Numbered from the stretch's first letter, positions 24,935-33,631 are shown. The stretch: 64,000 bases of DNA from Gluconobacter frateurii (GCF_002723955.1 NZ_BEWN01000003.1:124001-188000); one strand, 5' to 3'. Numbers and translations: made by a program. Notes: generated by a model not told the origin, from the sequence alone.

Positions 24935-25767
24935 CGGCCAAGATCCTCAGTGATGGGGCGAATGCGGTCGAGCGGGTATTCTGCAATTTCTGCAAGAAGC
25001 TCAAGGAAGCCTTTGATCCATTGGTTGGCAACTGCCTCGCCCTTCTCTGCCGTCGCAATGCCTGCATTGCCAGCAGCCCCAGAGGGATGAATGTCATGGG
25101 TCAGCCAACCAAAGCCGACGCGGCCTTCTGCTTCCAGCCACTTTGCTGTCTCGGCCAGCTTTTGCGGCCAGGGCTCGAAATTGTCTGCGCGGCTCATATC
25201 CACGAGGTCGGGCCGAAGATGCAGCATCAGAGAGGTTTCGATGTCGCCGCCATGAATGCCGTACTGGCGCTCGTCGGCTGTGAACATGCCATCCGGCACG
25301 CCAAACCGGGACCAGCCCACACAAACAACAAACATTCCATGCGTCCGGCGCAGCGTTCGTGCAACAATATCAAGGATCTGCGGCTGACCGCCATGGGAAT
25401 TCAGAAGAACCAGTCGCTTCACGCCCGAACGCGCAACACTCTCGCCAATCTCGATCAGAACCTGCGTCAGGGTCTGGGCGCTCAGTGTCAGTGTGCCGGG
25501 ATAAGCCACATGCTCTTCACTTTTTCCGACAGCCTGAATCGGAAGCGCGGTTGCGGGAACTGTTGAAGGAAGAGCCTCCAGAGCCTTGTCGAGCAGCATC
25601 TCGTTGATGCAGGCATCCACATAGACTGGCAGATGCGGGCCATGCTGTTCAACGGCAGCCACCGGCAAAATCGCCACCGTTTCTGGCGGAAGATGGCGGA
25701 ACTGGCGTGAAATCATGTCACACCAATATTTCTTGGGCCAGAAAACCGTCTCGGGGCTGCTTGTCAT
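24931..25767 (-). CDS. Creatininase-family amidohydrolase
   Basis: 278 residues from the ATG at 25767, preceded by GGAAG; a longer frame to 25827 has no comparable site. Metal-binding motifs of the family are visible: AVEQHGPHLPVYVDACI near residue 38, NSHGGQPQIL and GIHGGDIETSLML. The superfamily includes creatinine amidohydrolase, formamide hydrolases of riboflavin/deazaflavin synthesis (ArfB type) and the mycofactocin peptidase MftE. No mycofactocin or flavin genes are present, and the neighbours are heterocycle uptake and deamination genes, so opening of a cyclic amide or removal of a formamide is favoured. Confidence 0.9.
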   Translation of the reverse strand: MTSSPETVFWPKKYWCDMISRQFRHLPPETVAILPVAAVEQHGPHLPVYVDACINEMLLDKALEALPSTVPATALPIQAVGKSEEHVAYPGTLTLSAQTLTQVLIEIGESVARSGVKRLVLLNSHGGQPQILDIVARTLRRTHGMFVVCVGWSRFGVPDGMFTADERQYGIHGGDIETSLMLHLRPDLVDMSRADNFEPWPQKLAETAKWLEAEGRVGFGWLTHDIHPSGAAGNAGIATAEKGEAVANQWIKGFLELLAEIAEYPLDRIRPITEDLGR

Positions 25768-25834
25768 GGGTTGGCTTCCGTTGTTCGTCGTGTGGAATGA
25801 CGCATCCCGGTCGAGCCGGGCCGACAAATTTCCT

Positions 25835-25860
25835 GTTCCGATATGATATTATCCCGGAAC
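25835..25860. promoter_or_regulatory. Candidate IclR-type inverted repeat before the creatininase and DUF2165 genes
   Basis: GTTCCG and CGGAAC are perfect 6-bp arms spaced by 14 bp, with CGATATGAT inside. The interior matches the core of the site at 15653 and the arm resembles the iclR site. It lies in the divergent region between two transcription units of the same cluster. Confidence 0.45.
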
Positions 25861-25991
25861 GAAAAGATAGGAGAAACAGGAACTTTGCAACTTTTAAAGC
25901 ATCTATTTTCGATCATATGAGTGCAAAAAAAAGCGCACAAACTACTCAGACATTCCGTTAGCGTTCCTGAAAACCCCTTGGAAGACCACGC

Positions 25992-26516
25992 ATGTCACTC
26001 TCTTCTTCACCCGCGCTTCCCACTCGGGCTGTTCTCCTGAGTCGGGTATCCAAAACCGTTATGGTCGCGTCTCTTGGAGTGTTCGGACTCCTGGTTGCCG
26101 TGAATAATATGACGGATTACGGATCAAACTATGAGTTTGTCCGACATGTCCTGTCTATGGATACGACATTTCCGGGCAACGCGCTGAAATGGAGAGCCGT
26201 CTCTTCTCCTGTGCTCTGGCATATCTTTTATGTCCTGATTATCGCGGCGGAATTCCTGACTGGCGCCCTCTTCTCCTTCGCTGCGCTGCAAATGGCACGG
26301 GCCGTCAAGGTGCCTGCTGAAGAGTTCCGCTCTGCCCGTGCGCTGGTTCCTGTCGCGACTGCACTGGGCTTCATGATCTGGTTCTTCGGGTTCTCTGTTG
26401 TCGGTGGCGAGTGGTTTGCGATGTGGCAGTCCCATGTCTGGAACGGGCAGGAAGCCGCGTTCCGTTTCTTCATGGCAATGCTGGGGGTATGTGTGTTCAC
26501 GCTGCAGGGAGACTGA
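25992..26516 (+). CDS. DUF2165 family small integral membrane protein
   Basis: 174 residues. Four hydrophobic segments are visible (about residues 23-37, 75-95, 113-137 and 153-168), and the conserved NNMTDYGSNYEFVRHVLSMD between segments 1 and 2 is characteristic of DUF2165, as is the RAVSSPVLWHIFY stretch. The family is of unknown function. It is the first plus-strand gene after the divergent promoter shared with the creatininase operon and precedes the ABC importer genes by 124 bp. It could be a transport accessory, but nothing in the sequence proves that. Confidence 0.82.
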   Translation: MSLSSSPALPTRAVLLSRVSKTVMVASLGVFGLLVAVNNMTDYGSNYEFVRHVLSMDTTFPGNALKWRAVSSPVLWHIFYVLIIAAEFLTGALFSFAALQMARAVKVPAEEFRSARALVPVATALGFMIWFFGFSVVGGEWFAMWQSHVWNGQEAAFRFFMAMLGVCVFTLQGD

Positions 26517-26640
26517 GTGCATCCTTTTTGCGTGCACAAAGAGGTGAAAAAGGTATCGGTCTGGCAGCAGAATAAGTCTTCACAGCGGAATGAAAAAGCC
26601 GTTACGGTCTGATTATAAAAATCAAGTCGGGAGGCAGCGC

Positions 26641-27642
26641 ATGACATTACCAAGGCTCAACCGCCGCAGCATGCTTCAGGGCATCATGGCTGCGGGAGCT
26701 CTGTCTTCCCTGCCTACCACAAGAGCCAAAGCTGCGACGAAGCCGCTCAGTCTCCTGACTAACTGGTATGCCCAGGCAGAGCATGGCGGCTACTATCAGG
26801 CAGCAGAAGACGGTCTTTACGCCCAGCAGGATCTGGATGTCTCCATTCAGATGGGCGGCCCCCAGATGAATATGACGCAGCTTCTGATGGCTGGTCAGTG
26901 TGATATCGCCATCATGCAGGGCGAAGAAGCGATCCGCTGCGCCATTCAGGGTATCCCGGCCGTCGCTATCGGCACGACCTTTCAAAAGGGTGTCGGCGGC
27001 TTGATGACCCACCCGGATATCCACGATATCTCGCAGCTTAAGGGCCATCCTATTCTGATCAGTTCAGAAGGTCGCGCCAGCTTCTGGGTATGGCTCAAGA
27101 AGCGTTATGGCTTCACTGAAGATCAGGTTCATCCCTACACCTATAATCTCCAACCTTTCGCCTTCAATCCACAGATGGCCATGCAGGCATTCGTCTCGTC
27201 CGAGCCTTATGGTGCGAAAAAAGCCGGTATCCCTTTCAATTTCTTCCTATTGGATGACCTGGGATATGCGGCCTACGGAAACGTTCTGATGGTTTCGCGG
27301 AAGACACTTGAAGAGCGCGGACCGGAATTGCGGAAGTTCATTGCGGCCAGCAGTGAGGGCTGGAAGCGCTACATCTTCGGGGATGCGAGCAAGGGTGACG
27401 CGGCTATTCGCAAGGCTAATCCGGACATGAGCGCCGATCAGCTCGTCTGGTCCCGGCAGAAACTGCGGGACATCAAGGCTCTTGGCGCGCCTGGAGCCCC
27501 GATCATGACGATGAATGATGAACGCTGGAAGCGCATTTACGATATTCAGCTCGCAGCTCAGCTTGTTCCAGAAAACCCGCAATGGAAGAGTGCCTACACG
27601 CTGGATTGCGTACGCGATGGCCTGGCGACGGTACCGGCATGA
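26641..27642 (+). CDS. NMT1/THI5-like ABC substrate-binding protein
   Basis: 333 residues from the ATG at 26641, preceded by GGGAGG. A twin-arginine-like signal (LNRRSMLQGIMAAGALSSLP) precedes the mature sequence LSLLTNWYAQAEHGGYYQAAEDGLY, PQMNMTQLLMAGQCDIAIMQ and YTYNLQPFAFNP. It belongs with ThiY/SsuA-like receptors and is a close paralogue of the orphan binding protein at 14520-15527. Its stop overlaps the ATPase start (ATGA), so it is the dedicated receptor of the importer that follows. The ligand is probably a small nitrogen heterocycle. Confidence 0.92.
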   Translation: MTLPRLNRRSMLQGIMAAGALSSLPTTRAKAATKPLSLLTNWYAQAEHGGYYQAAEDGLYAQQDLDVSIQMGGPQMNMTQLLMAGQCDIAIMQGEEAIRCAIQGIPAVAIGTTFQKGVGGLMTHPDIHDISQLKGHPILISSEGRASFWVWLKKRYGFTEDQVHPYTYNLQPFAFNPQMAMQAFVSSEPYGAKKAGIPFNFFLLDDLGYAAYGNVLMVSRKTLEERGPELRKFIAASSEGWKRYIFGDASKGDAAIRKANPDMSADQLVWSRQKLRDIKALGAPGAPIMTMNDERWKRIYDIQLAAQLVPENPQWKSAYTLDCVRDGLATVPA

Positions 27643-28436
27643 GCAGCCCTGTCCTCTCCCTCGCTGGCATTGAAAAAGTTTTCCCAAATGGCGTCCGCGG
27701 ACTCTCTCCCGTCGATCTCACAGTCGAAAAAGGAGACTTTGTTACGCTCATTGGTCCATCGGGGTGTGGAAAAAGCACCCTTCTCAAGCTGATCGCCAAT
27801 CTGCACACCCCATCGGGTGGCAAAATGAGCTGGTGGGGTGGAAACTTTGGCGATGTCGGCCGGAAGGGCCGCCGCATGGCGTTCGTTTTTCAGGACGCCA
27901 CGCTGATGCCCTGGGCGACCATCGCGAAAAATGTTCGCCTTCCCCTCGATCTGGAAAAAGTAGACCGGGCCACGGCGGACAAGCGCGCTTTGGCCGCTCT
28001 GGAACGCGTAGGCCTCGGGCACGTCACGGAGCATTATCCCGCCCAGCTTTCCGGCGGCATGAAAATGCGTGTGTCCATCGCTCGGGCGCTTGTCACGGAA
28101 CCTGACCTTCTCCTGATGGACGAACCCTTCGGTGCTCTGGATGAATTCACCCGCAATCGTCTCGACGAAGAAATGGCGCGGCTTTGTTACGAAGATGGCC
28201 TGACAACACTGTTCGTGACTCATGCTCTACATGAAGCAGCTTTTCTCTCCAGCCGCGTCATGGTGATGGCCGCCCGGCCGGGTCGTATTCATGCCCAGTA
28301 TGAGATTGATCGGTCCATCCTCCGCAATGAAGAGTTCCGCCTGTCGGATCAGTTTGCGGGGATCAGCCGTGAACTGGCCATTCTTCTGGAAGATGCCAGT
28401 CGGGAAAGTATGATTCAGCAGGAGATGCGCGCATGA
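27639..28436 (+). CDS. ABC transporter ATPase (SsuB/TauB/ThiZ type)
   Basis: 265 residues from the ATG at 27639, inside the previous stop; earlier in-frame codons lie in the binding-protein gene. Seen: Walker [11 protein letters not shown]-loop [11 protein letters not shown], signature LSGGMKMR, Walker [13 protein letters not shown] and the switch His in VTHALHEA. It energises the importer with the permease at 28433. Both junctions are 4-bp overlaps. Confidence 0.95.
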   Translation: MSSPVLSLAGIEKVFPNGVRGLSPVDLTVEKGDFVTLIGPSGCGKSTLLKLIANLHTPSGGKMSWWGGNFGDVGRKGRRMAFVFQDATLMPWATIAKNVRLPLDLEKVDRATADKRALAALERVGLGHVTEHYPAQLSGGMKMRVSIARALVTEPDLLLMDEPFGALDEFTRNRLDEEMARLCYEDGLTTLFVTHALHEAAFLSSRVMVMAARPGRIHAQYEIDRSILRNEEFRLSDQFAGISRELAILLEDASRESMIQQEMRA

Positions 28437-29197
28437 TGTCCTCCCGCACGTTCTCTCTGTTGGCCCCTGTCACGCTCGGTATCATTATTCTCGGGATCTG
28501 GGAGGGTATCTGCCGTTTCTGGCATATCCCGCCCTATCTGATGCCGTCTCCCTCGGCCATATGGCGCGCCCTGATGCTTGATGGTGTGGCTCTACTCCAT
28601 GCCCTGCTCATCACGCTGGAAATCACGTTCGCTGCCTTGATCGCTGCCGTTGTAGGGGGCGTGCTCGTCGCATTCCTGCTTGTGCAGAGTCCTCTCATTG
28701 AGCGTTGCCTGATGCCTTATGTGGTCATCATGCAGGTCACACCGATTGTCGCGATTGCCCCTTTGATCATCATCTTGATCCACAACACGCCGTTGGCTTT
28801 GACGGCCTGTGCGGCATTGGTCGCCATTTTCCCGGTTATTTCCAACACGCTCCAGGGACTACGGAGCGTTGATCCTGATCTGGCTGCATACTTCCAGATG
28901 CACAAGGCTTCGCGCCTTCAGACACTGAGCCGCCTTCGCATTCCCAGCGCGCTTCCCATGTTCATGGCGGGGCTGCGAATTGCCACGGGCCTCTCCTTGG
29001 TCGGCGCGATTGTTGCCGAATTTGTTGCGGGAACAGGCGGTAACTCAGCCGGTCTGGCCTATCAGATCCTTCAGTCGGGTTTTCAGATGGATATCCCGCG
29101 TATGTTCGCGGCGCTTTTCCTCATTACCGTCGCTGGCCTCGTTCTTTACGCCGCCGCCGCCAGCCTGCAACGCTTCGCCCTGAGACACCGCTCATGA
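28433..29197 (+). CDS. ABC transporter permease (SsuC/TauC/ThiX type)
   Basis: 254 residues with about six hydrophobic segments. The family coupling-loop pattern is visible in LAAYFQMHKASRLQTLSRLRIPSALP near residues 148-173, and the typical beginning places PPYLMPSPSAIWRAL after the first helix. Together with the upstream ATPase and binding protein it forms one importer of the nitrate/sulfonate/thiamine-precursor class. It overlaps the deaminase gene downstream by 4 bp, tying uptake to deamination. Confidence 0.94.
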   Translation: MMSSRTFSLLAPVTLGIIILGIWEGICRFWHIPPYLMPSPSAIWRALMLDGVALLHALLITLEITFAALIAAVVGGVLVAFLLVQSPLIERCLMPYVVIMQVTPIVAIAPLIIILIHNTPLALTACAALVAIFPVISNTLQGLRSVDPDLAAYFQMHKASRLQTLSRLRIPSALPMFMAGLRIATGLSLVGAIVAEFVAGTGGNSAGLAYQILQSGFQMDIPRMFAALFLITVAGLVLYAAAASLQRFALRHRS

Positions 29198-30477
29198 CCT
29201 TTCCTTTTCCCGTCGGCCAATCTCCTTCCGGCCTTCTGAACGCGAGCATTCCGAAAGATCTGCTTCCTTCAGCACTCGCAGGCAGCAAGCTCTGCGATAT
29301 CGCGCTCGAAAACGGACACATCGCGGAGATCGTCCCGGCAGGTCAACTCCCCCATACCTTCGGCAACGTCGACCTGAAGGGCCAAATGGTCTGGTCCTGC
29401 TTTGCCGATAGTCACACCCACCTGGACAAAGCCTTCATTTGGGATCGGACGCCCAATCCTGATGGAACATTCATGGGTGCGCTTCAGGCGACGACCCAAG
29501 ACCGGGAGGCTTACTGGACGGATGCGGATGTAGAACGCCGCATGGAGTTCAGTCTGAACTGTGCTTATGCCCATGGCACAAGCGCGATCCGGACCCACTT
29601 GGATACGTTCGGTGTTCATGGAGCCCGGGTCTGGCCCCTTCTTCGCAGACTCCAGAAGAAATGGGCTGGAAAAATCGCGCTCCAGGGCGTCTCCCTCACC
29701 ATGCCGGAACGCTATATGGGCGAAGACCGGGACGGTATTGTGCGGAGTGTCGCGGAGACAGAAGGCGGCGTTCTAGGAGCCGTCCTGATGAAGCACAATA
29801 CGACAGAAGACGCGTTGGACGTGCTGTTCGGTCTGGCGACGGAGTACGGGCTGGAACTGGACCTGCATGTCGATGAAAATGGCGAAACAGGTGGCACCGC
29901 GCTCGAACTGGTGGCTCAGGCAGCACTCAGGCATCGTTTTCGCCAGAAAATCCTGTGCGGGCATTGCTGCAGCCTGACAGTGCAGGATGACGCCGATCAA
30001 ACGCGTATCATTTCGCTTCTGGCCGAAGCCGGGATTGGTATCGTCAGCCTCCCCCTCTGCAACATGTATCTTCAGGATCGGACTGCTGGCCGAACCCCGC
30101 GCTGGCGGGGCGTGACACTGTTGCAGGAACTGGATGCCGCAGGCGTGCCGGTCATGCTGGCGAGCGACAATGTGCGCGACCCCTTCTACGCCTACGGGGA
30201 TTTTGACATGCATGAAATCCTTCAGGGAGGCACACGCATTGGGCAACTCGACCATACCAGCCGACCCTGGGTGCAGTCCGTCACCAGCCGTCCGGGAGAC
30301 TGGATGGGACGCAACCATCGTCTTGAGAAAGGTGCTGTAGCTGATCTTATCGTTTTCCCGGCCCGGAACATGAACGAGTGGATGAGCCGCAATCAGACAG
30401 GTCGTACGGTTCTCCGAGCCGGGCGCGTCATTGACTCTGTACCCCCAGCCTATGAAACCCTTGGAGGGGAACTCTAA
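29194..30477 (+). CDS. CodA-type amidohydrolase (cytosine/creatinine deaminase family)
   Basis: 427 residues. The cytosine-deaminase branch of the amidohydrolase superfamily is indicated by ADSHTHLDKAF (His74 and His76), HGTSAIRTHLDTFG, DLHVDENGE (proton-shuttle Glu), CGHCCSL and ASDNVRDPF (metal Asp near residue 325). All catalytic positions appear intact. Members deaminate cytosine, creatinine, isoguanine and similar lactam-amidine rings. Direct coupling to the importer means the enzyme probably acts on the transported compound. It is distinct from the TRZ/ATZ amidohydrolase at 13165, so the cluster has two deaminase-like enzymes. Confidence 0.9.
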   Translation: MTFPFPVGQSPSGLLNASIPKDLLPSALAGSKLCDIALENGHIAEIVPAGQLPHTFGNVDLKGQMVWSCFADSHTHLDKAFIWDRTPNPDGTFMGALQATTQDREAYWTDADVERRMEFSLNCAYAHGTSAIRTHLDTFGVHGARVWPLLRRLQKKWAGKIALQGVSLTMPERYMGEDRDGIVRSVAETEGGVLGAVLMKHNTTEDALDVLFGLATEYGLELDLHVDENGETGGTALELVAQAALRHRFRQKILCGHCCSLTVQDDADQTRIISLLAEAGIGIVSLPLCNMYLQDRTAGRTPRWRGVTLLQELDAAGVPVMLASDNVRDPFYAYGDFDMHEILQGGTRIGQLDHTSRPWVQSVTSRPGDWMGRNHRLEKGAVADLIVFPARNMNEWMSRNQTGRTVLRAGRVIDSVPPAYETLGGEL

Positions 30478-32108
30478 TGGTTGCTCTCAAGCCGCGTCGT
30501 ACGGAAACCATGCTGACACGGGACGGTATCCGTCTCGTGGCAGATATCTGGGAGCCAGAAGGAGAAGGTCCCTTCCCCGTTCTTCTCATGCGTCAGGCGT
30601 ATGGTCGCCGGATTGGCACGTCACTGTGTTATGCGCCGCCAGAATGGTATGCCCGTCACGGTTATATCGTCGTCATGCAGGACGTCCGGGGCCGTGGAGA
30701 CTCAGGCGGTGAGTTCATTCTTTTCGAGCATGAAGCAGAAGATGGCGCTGACACGATTGCCTGGGCCGCTTCGCTTCCTCGAAGCAACGGCCGCGTCGGC
30801 ATGTTTGGCTTTTCCTTCCAAGGGAGCAATCAGCTACTGGCAGCCGGCGAAAAGCCTGAGGCGCTGAAGGCGATTGCACCAGCCATGATTGGCTGGCAAC
30901 TGGATCGGGACTGGGCGTACGAGAATGGCGCATTCGCGATGCGTGCGAACATCGGATGGGCCACACAGCTCGCGGCCGAAACTGCCCGTCTCAAAGGAGA
31001 CTACGACACACAGCAGATCCTGTTTGCTGCCAGTCGCGGGACGTCCTTCAACGGACGTCAGCCTACCGTTCCCGCCCACGACGCCCTACTGGCCAAGTAT
31101 AGTCATTACACCCGCTGGCGGGACACGCCTCCCGGTGATGCGTACTGGGACAAAATCTCACCTGCTAGCCGCTTAAGCAATATCGCCGAACTTGCTCCAG
31201 CGGTCCTGCTCATCGGTGGGTGGTATGACAGTCATCTTCCTGGAACGCTCGAAGCCTATCGCGCGCTTTCCTCCCATATGCCGACCCGGCTCATTGTCGG
31301 ACCATGGGCTCATTTCCCCTGGGACCGCCATATCGGGGATGTGGATGTTGGCGACGATGCGATTACGGACATCGATCAGCAGCAGATCAGGTTCTTCGAT
31401 CACTGGCTGAAATCAGAACCTGAGCAGCAGGTCGCTCCTGTTCGCCTTTTCGATATGGGAGCTTGTCAGTGGCAGGATCTGCAAGACCTGCCGGAAGGGA
31501 ATACGCAAGCGTTTCCGTCTGGTAACGGCCGTGCTGCCATTGATACCCGAGATGGTGCCTTGGCTCCTAGGGTGCCGGATGATGCACTGGCTTTGTCTGA
31601 AGAAAGCCTCACTCTCGACCCATGGCGTCCGGCAGCGCCTTGCGGTGGGAGTTTCGGCTTTCCTGGAGGGCCGGTGGATCGGGCCCGGACCGATGCACGC
31701 TCAGACGTTTTAACTTTCACGACTGCTCCTCAGACATCAGACAGGCTTCTGGCGGGCACCGTCACAGGATGCTTCGAGTTCGAAGGCGAATACGAAAGCT
31801 TCGATATCCACGCCACTCTGTCCCGTGTGGATGGGCAAGGAAAAGTCCACCCGATGGCCGAAGGCTATGCCTTGGCTAAGCCCGGTCAGACTCTCCTTCC
31901 GATGCGCGGCACATGCCTGACCCTCCAAAAGGGTGAACGGCTCAGGCTTTCCCTCTCCCTCGCCTGCTTCCCGGTCTTTCCAGTCAATCCCGGCACAGGC
32001 GGCAGCCCAATCACAGCGACGCTGGATCAGCAGCGGGTCACAACAGTTCACCTGAAATGCGGTTCCGGCACCTATCTTCTTCTTCCTTGGCTCAAACAGG
32101 AAAGCTAA
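30477..32108 (+). CDS. CocE/NonD family hydrolase (X-Pro dipeptidyl-peptidase S15 type)
   Basis: 543 residues; the start shares a base with the previous stop (TAATG). The S15/CocE alpha/beta-hydrolase domain shows QDVRGRGDSGGEF, the nucleophile region VGMFGFSFQGSNQLLAA, GGWYDSHLPGTLEAY (acid) and GPWAHFPWDRHIGD (His). The C-terminal jelly-roll domain of the family follows (from about residue 400). There is no signal peptide, so it works in the cytoplasm. Relatives hydrolyse cocaine, amino-acid esters and acyl-amides. It may cleave an ester or amide substituent before or after ring opening. Confidence 0.88.
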   Translation: MVALKPRRTETMLTRDGIRLVADIWEPEGEGPFPVLLMRQAYGRRIGTSLCYAPPEWYARHGYIVVMQDVRGRGDSGGEFILFEHEAEDGADTIAWAASLPRSNGRVGMFGFSFQGSNQLLAAGEKPEALKAIAPAMIGWQLDRDWAYENGAFAMRANIGWATQLAAETARLKGDYDTQQILFAASRGTSFNGRQPTVPAHDALLAKYSHYTRWRDTPPGDAYWDKISPASRLSNIAELAPAVLLIGGWYDSHLPGTLEAYRALSSHMPTRLIVGPWAHFPWDRHIGDVDVGDDAITDIDQQQIRFFDHWLKSEPEQQVAPVRLFDMGACQWQDLQDLPEGNTQAFPSGNGRAAIDTRDGALAPRVPDDALALSEESLTLDPWRPAAPCGGSFGFPGGPVDRARTDARSDVLTFTTAPQTSDRLLAGTVTGCFEFEGEYESFDIHATLSRVDGQGKVHPMAEGYALAKPGQTLLPMRGTCLTLQKGERLRLSLSLACFPVFPVNPGTGGSPITATLDQQRVTTVHLKCGSGTYLLLPWLKQES

Positions 32109-32113
32109 TTCTC

Positions 32114-32539
32114 ATGCCTTTTGCAAAATGCAGCCCCGATAGTGTGGAAGCCTTCCGGATTGCGCCGGACTCAAGCAATTACTTTGCCATCCTGTTTGAC
32201 AGGAAAGCTGGGGATTATTCTTCCATCGCTGTCGTGGAAATCTTTGAACCCGGAGGAGCTACACCTCCAAATACCCATACAGATGCTGACGAAATGTTCT
32301 TCGTCCTGTCGGGTACTGGTCGCGCCTGGTGTGACGGCAAAAGCTGTGAACTGAAAGCTGGCGATGCGCTTCTGGTCAAACCCGGCTCGGAACATGTTCT
32401 GGAGAATACCGGCACCAGCAAGCTTTATACGCTGACGGTCATGACACCAGACGAAGCATTCGGAGACCTGATCCGGAGCGGCATTCCGGTCAAGCTGGAT
32501 GCTGAAGACCTCGCCGTCCTCTGTGGAGGGAGTCAATGA
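32114..32539 (+). CDS. Cupin-domain protein
   Basis: 141 residues from the ATG at 32114, 5 bp after the previous stop; longer frames run into the esterase gene. The cupin motifs are GATPPNTHTDADEMFFVLSG (metal-binding His, His/Asp and Glu positions) and GDALLVKPGSEHVLENTG. Small cupins of this kind can be isomerases, dioxygenases or ligand sensors. Its placement between an esterase and an amidohydrolase suggests an enzymatic step in the pathway, such as isomerisation of an intermediate, but no activity can be assigned. Confidence 0.85.
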   Translation: MPFAKCSPDSVEAFRIAPDSSNYFAILFDRKAGDYSSIAVVEIFEPGGATPPNTHTDADEMFFVLSGTGRAWCDGKSCELKAGDALLVKPGSEHVLENTGTSKLYTLTVMTPDEAFGDLIRSGIPVKLDAEDLAVLCGGSQ

Positions 32540-33297
32540 GACGTCTGGGCAGTACTTATGCCAACAGTTGGGGCGCAACAGAGAATTCCATCAGTCTGCT
32601 GCGACCAGAACGTAAGCCCAAGCCTATTAGTGTTCCGTCTGCGCCCCAGACATTGACTTTCGATCTCGCTCGGACGGCAATCATTGTCATCGATATGCAG
32701 AACGACTTCTGTCATTCGGATGGCTGGCTCGCGTCCATTGGTGTGGATATTGCTGCGGCCCGCCGCCCGATCAAGCCCTTACAGACGCTCCTTCCGATCC
32801 TGCGCGAACATGACGTGCCCGTGGTTTGGCTGAACTGGGGAAACCGTCGGGATAAACTCAATCTCCCACCATCTGTTCTGCATGTTTATGATCCGGCAGG
32901 AGAAGATAAAGGAATTGGATCACCGGTTGGTGCTGCGGACAGGAAAGTTCTTGAGGATGGAAGCTGGAATGCTGCCATCGTCGATGAACTGGACGTCGAG
33001 GCTGAGGACATTCATGTCTCGAAATACCGGATGAGTGGCTTCTGGGATACGCCTCTTGAGGGCATCCTCCGGAACCTGCGTGTGGATACCCTGCTTTTTG
33101 CCGGTGTGAATAGCGATCAGTGTGTTCTCAGCACCCTCACTGACGCAGGCTGCCTAGGATATGACTGTATTCTGCTGAATGACTGCGCTGCAACAACGTC
33201 TCCTGAATTTTGCGAGCAGGCTACAATTTATAATGTCCGGCAGTGCTACGGTTTTGTGGCAACGGGATCAGATCTTGTGAAGGCTTTGAGAAAGTAA
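32536..33297 (+). CDS. Isochorismatase-family amidohydrolase, RutB-like
   Basis: 253 residues. The catalytic triad of cysteine hydrolases in this family is present: Asp53 in VIDMQNDF, Lys163 in VSKYRMSGFWDTPL and Cys196 in GVNSDQCVLSTL. The flanking patterns GSWNAAIVDEL and KYRMSGFWDTPLEGILR are close to those of RutB (ureidoacrylate amidohydrolase of pyrimidine degradation); N-carbamoylsarcosine amidase is another relative. Such enzymes release CO2 and ammonia from N-carbamoyl compounds, the expected last step after opening a ureide ring. It is the final gene of the cluster, overlaps the cupin gene by 4 bp and is followed by a strong terminator. Confidence 0.9.
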   Translation: MRRLGSTYANSWGATENSISLLRPERKPKPISVPSAPQTLTFDLARTAIIVIDMQNDFCHSDGWLASIGVDIAAARRPIKPLQTLLPILREHDVPVVWLNWGNRRDKLNLPPSVLHVYDPAGEDKGIGSPVGAADRKVLEDGSWNAAIVDELDVEAEDIHVSKYRMSGFWDTPLEGILRNLRVDTLLFAGVNSDQCVLSTLTDAGCLGYDCILLNDCAATTSPEFCEQATIYNVRQCYGFVATGSDLVKALRK

Positions 33298-33320
33298 AAT
33301 TTTCCCAATTTATATCTGAA

Positions 33321-33364
33321 CGTAAAAAGGCCTAATACCCAGTTTGGTATTAGGCCTTTTTACG
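33321..33364. terminator. Strong terminator ending the catabolic cluster
   Basis: CGTAAAAAGGCCTAATACC and its exact complement form a perfect 19-bp stem around a 6-nt loop, 23 bp after the amidohydrolase stop. The stem contains a T-run on the 3' side (GGCCTTTTTACG), so it acts as an intrinsic terminator and is symmetric enough to work both ways. Confidence 0.92.
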
Positions 33365-33595
33365 TTTGTACGACACTCTAAGATTCTATCTGGGCTTATC
33401 AAGAAACAGTTTTTAGCGAGTGCTATTTATTCACAAAGCCTTCAGGTACGCCAGTGCGTCAGGGTTACGGATGCAGTCTATGATGAGAGATGGTGTCGGT
33501 TGGTTCAGCAGCACAGCGACAGGCTGAGTGGCCAGAGCGCATAGATGATGAAAGATATACCTTCATCCGGCTCCATACCTGGCGTTGCCAAATAC

Positions 33596-33631
33596 AAAAA
33601 AACCCTCAGAAGCGGGTGAGCTTCTGAGGGT
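33596..33631 (-). terminator. Intrinsic terminator of the TonB receptor gene
   Basis: ACCCTCAGAAGC/GCTTCTGAGGGT form a 12-bp perfect stem around GGGTGA. On the minus strand it is followed by a run of seven T residues (33602 down to 33596), 24 bp after the receptor stop codon. Confidence 0.92.

Noticed and set aside
24931-25767. Mycofactocin system suggested by a creatininase-family (MftE-like) protein
   Set aside because: No radical SAM enzyme, precursor peptide or other mycofactocin genes adjoin it.
26517-26640. Possible THI-box riboswitch ahead of the NMT1/THI5-like importer
   Set aside because: No CTGAGA or typical TPP-element core in the gap, and neighbouring genes do not belong to thiamine synthesis.
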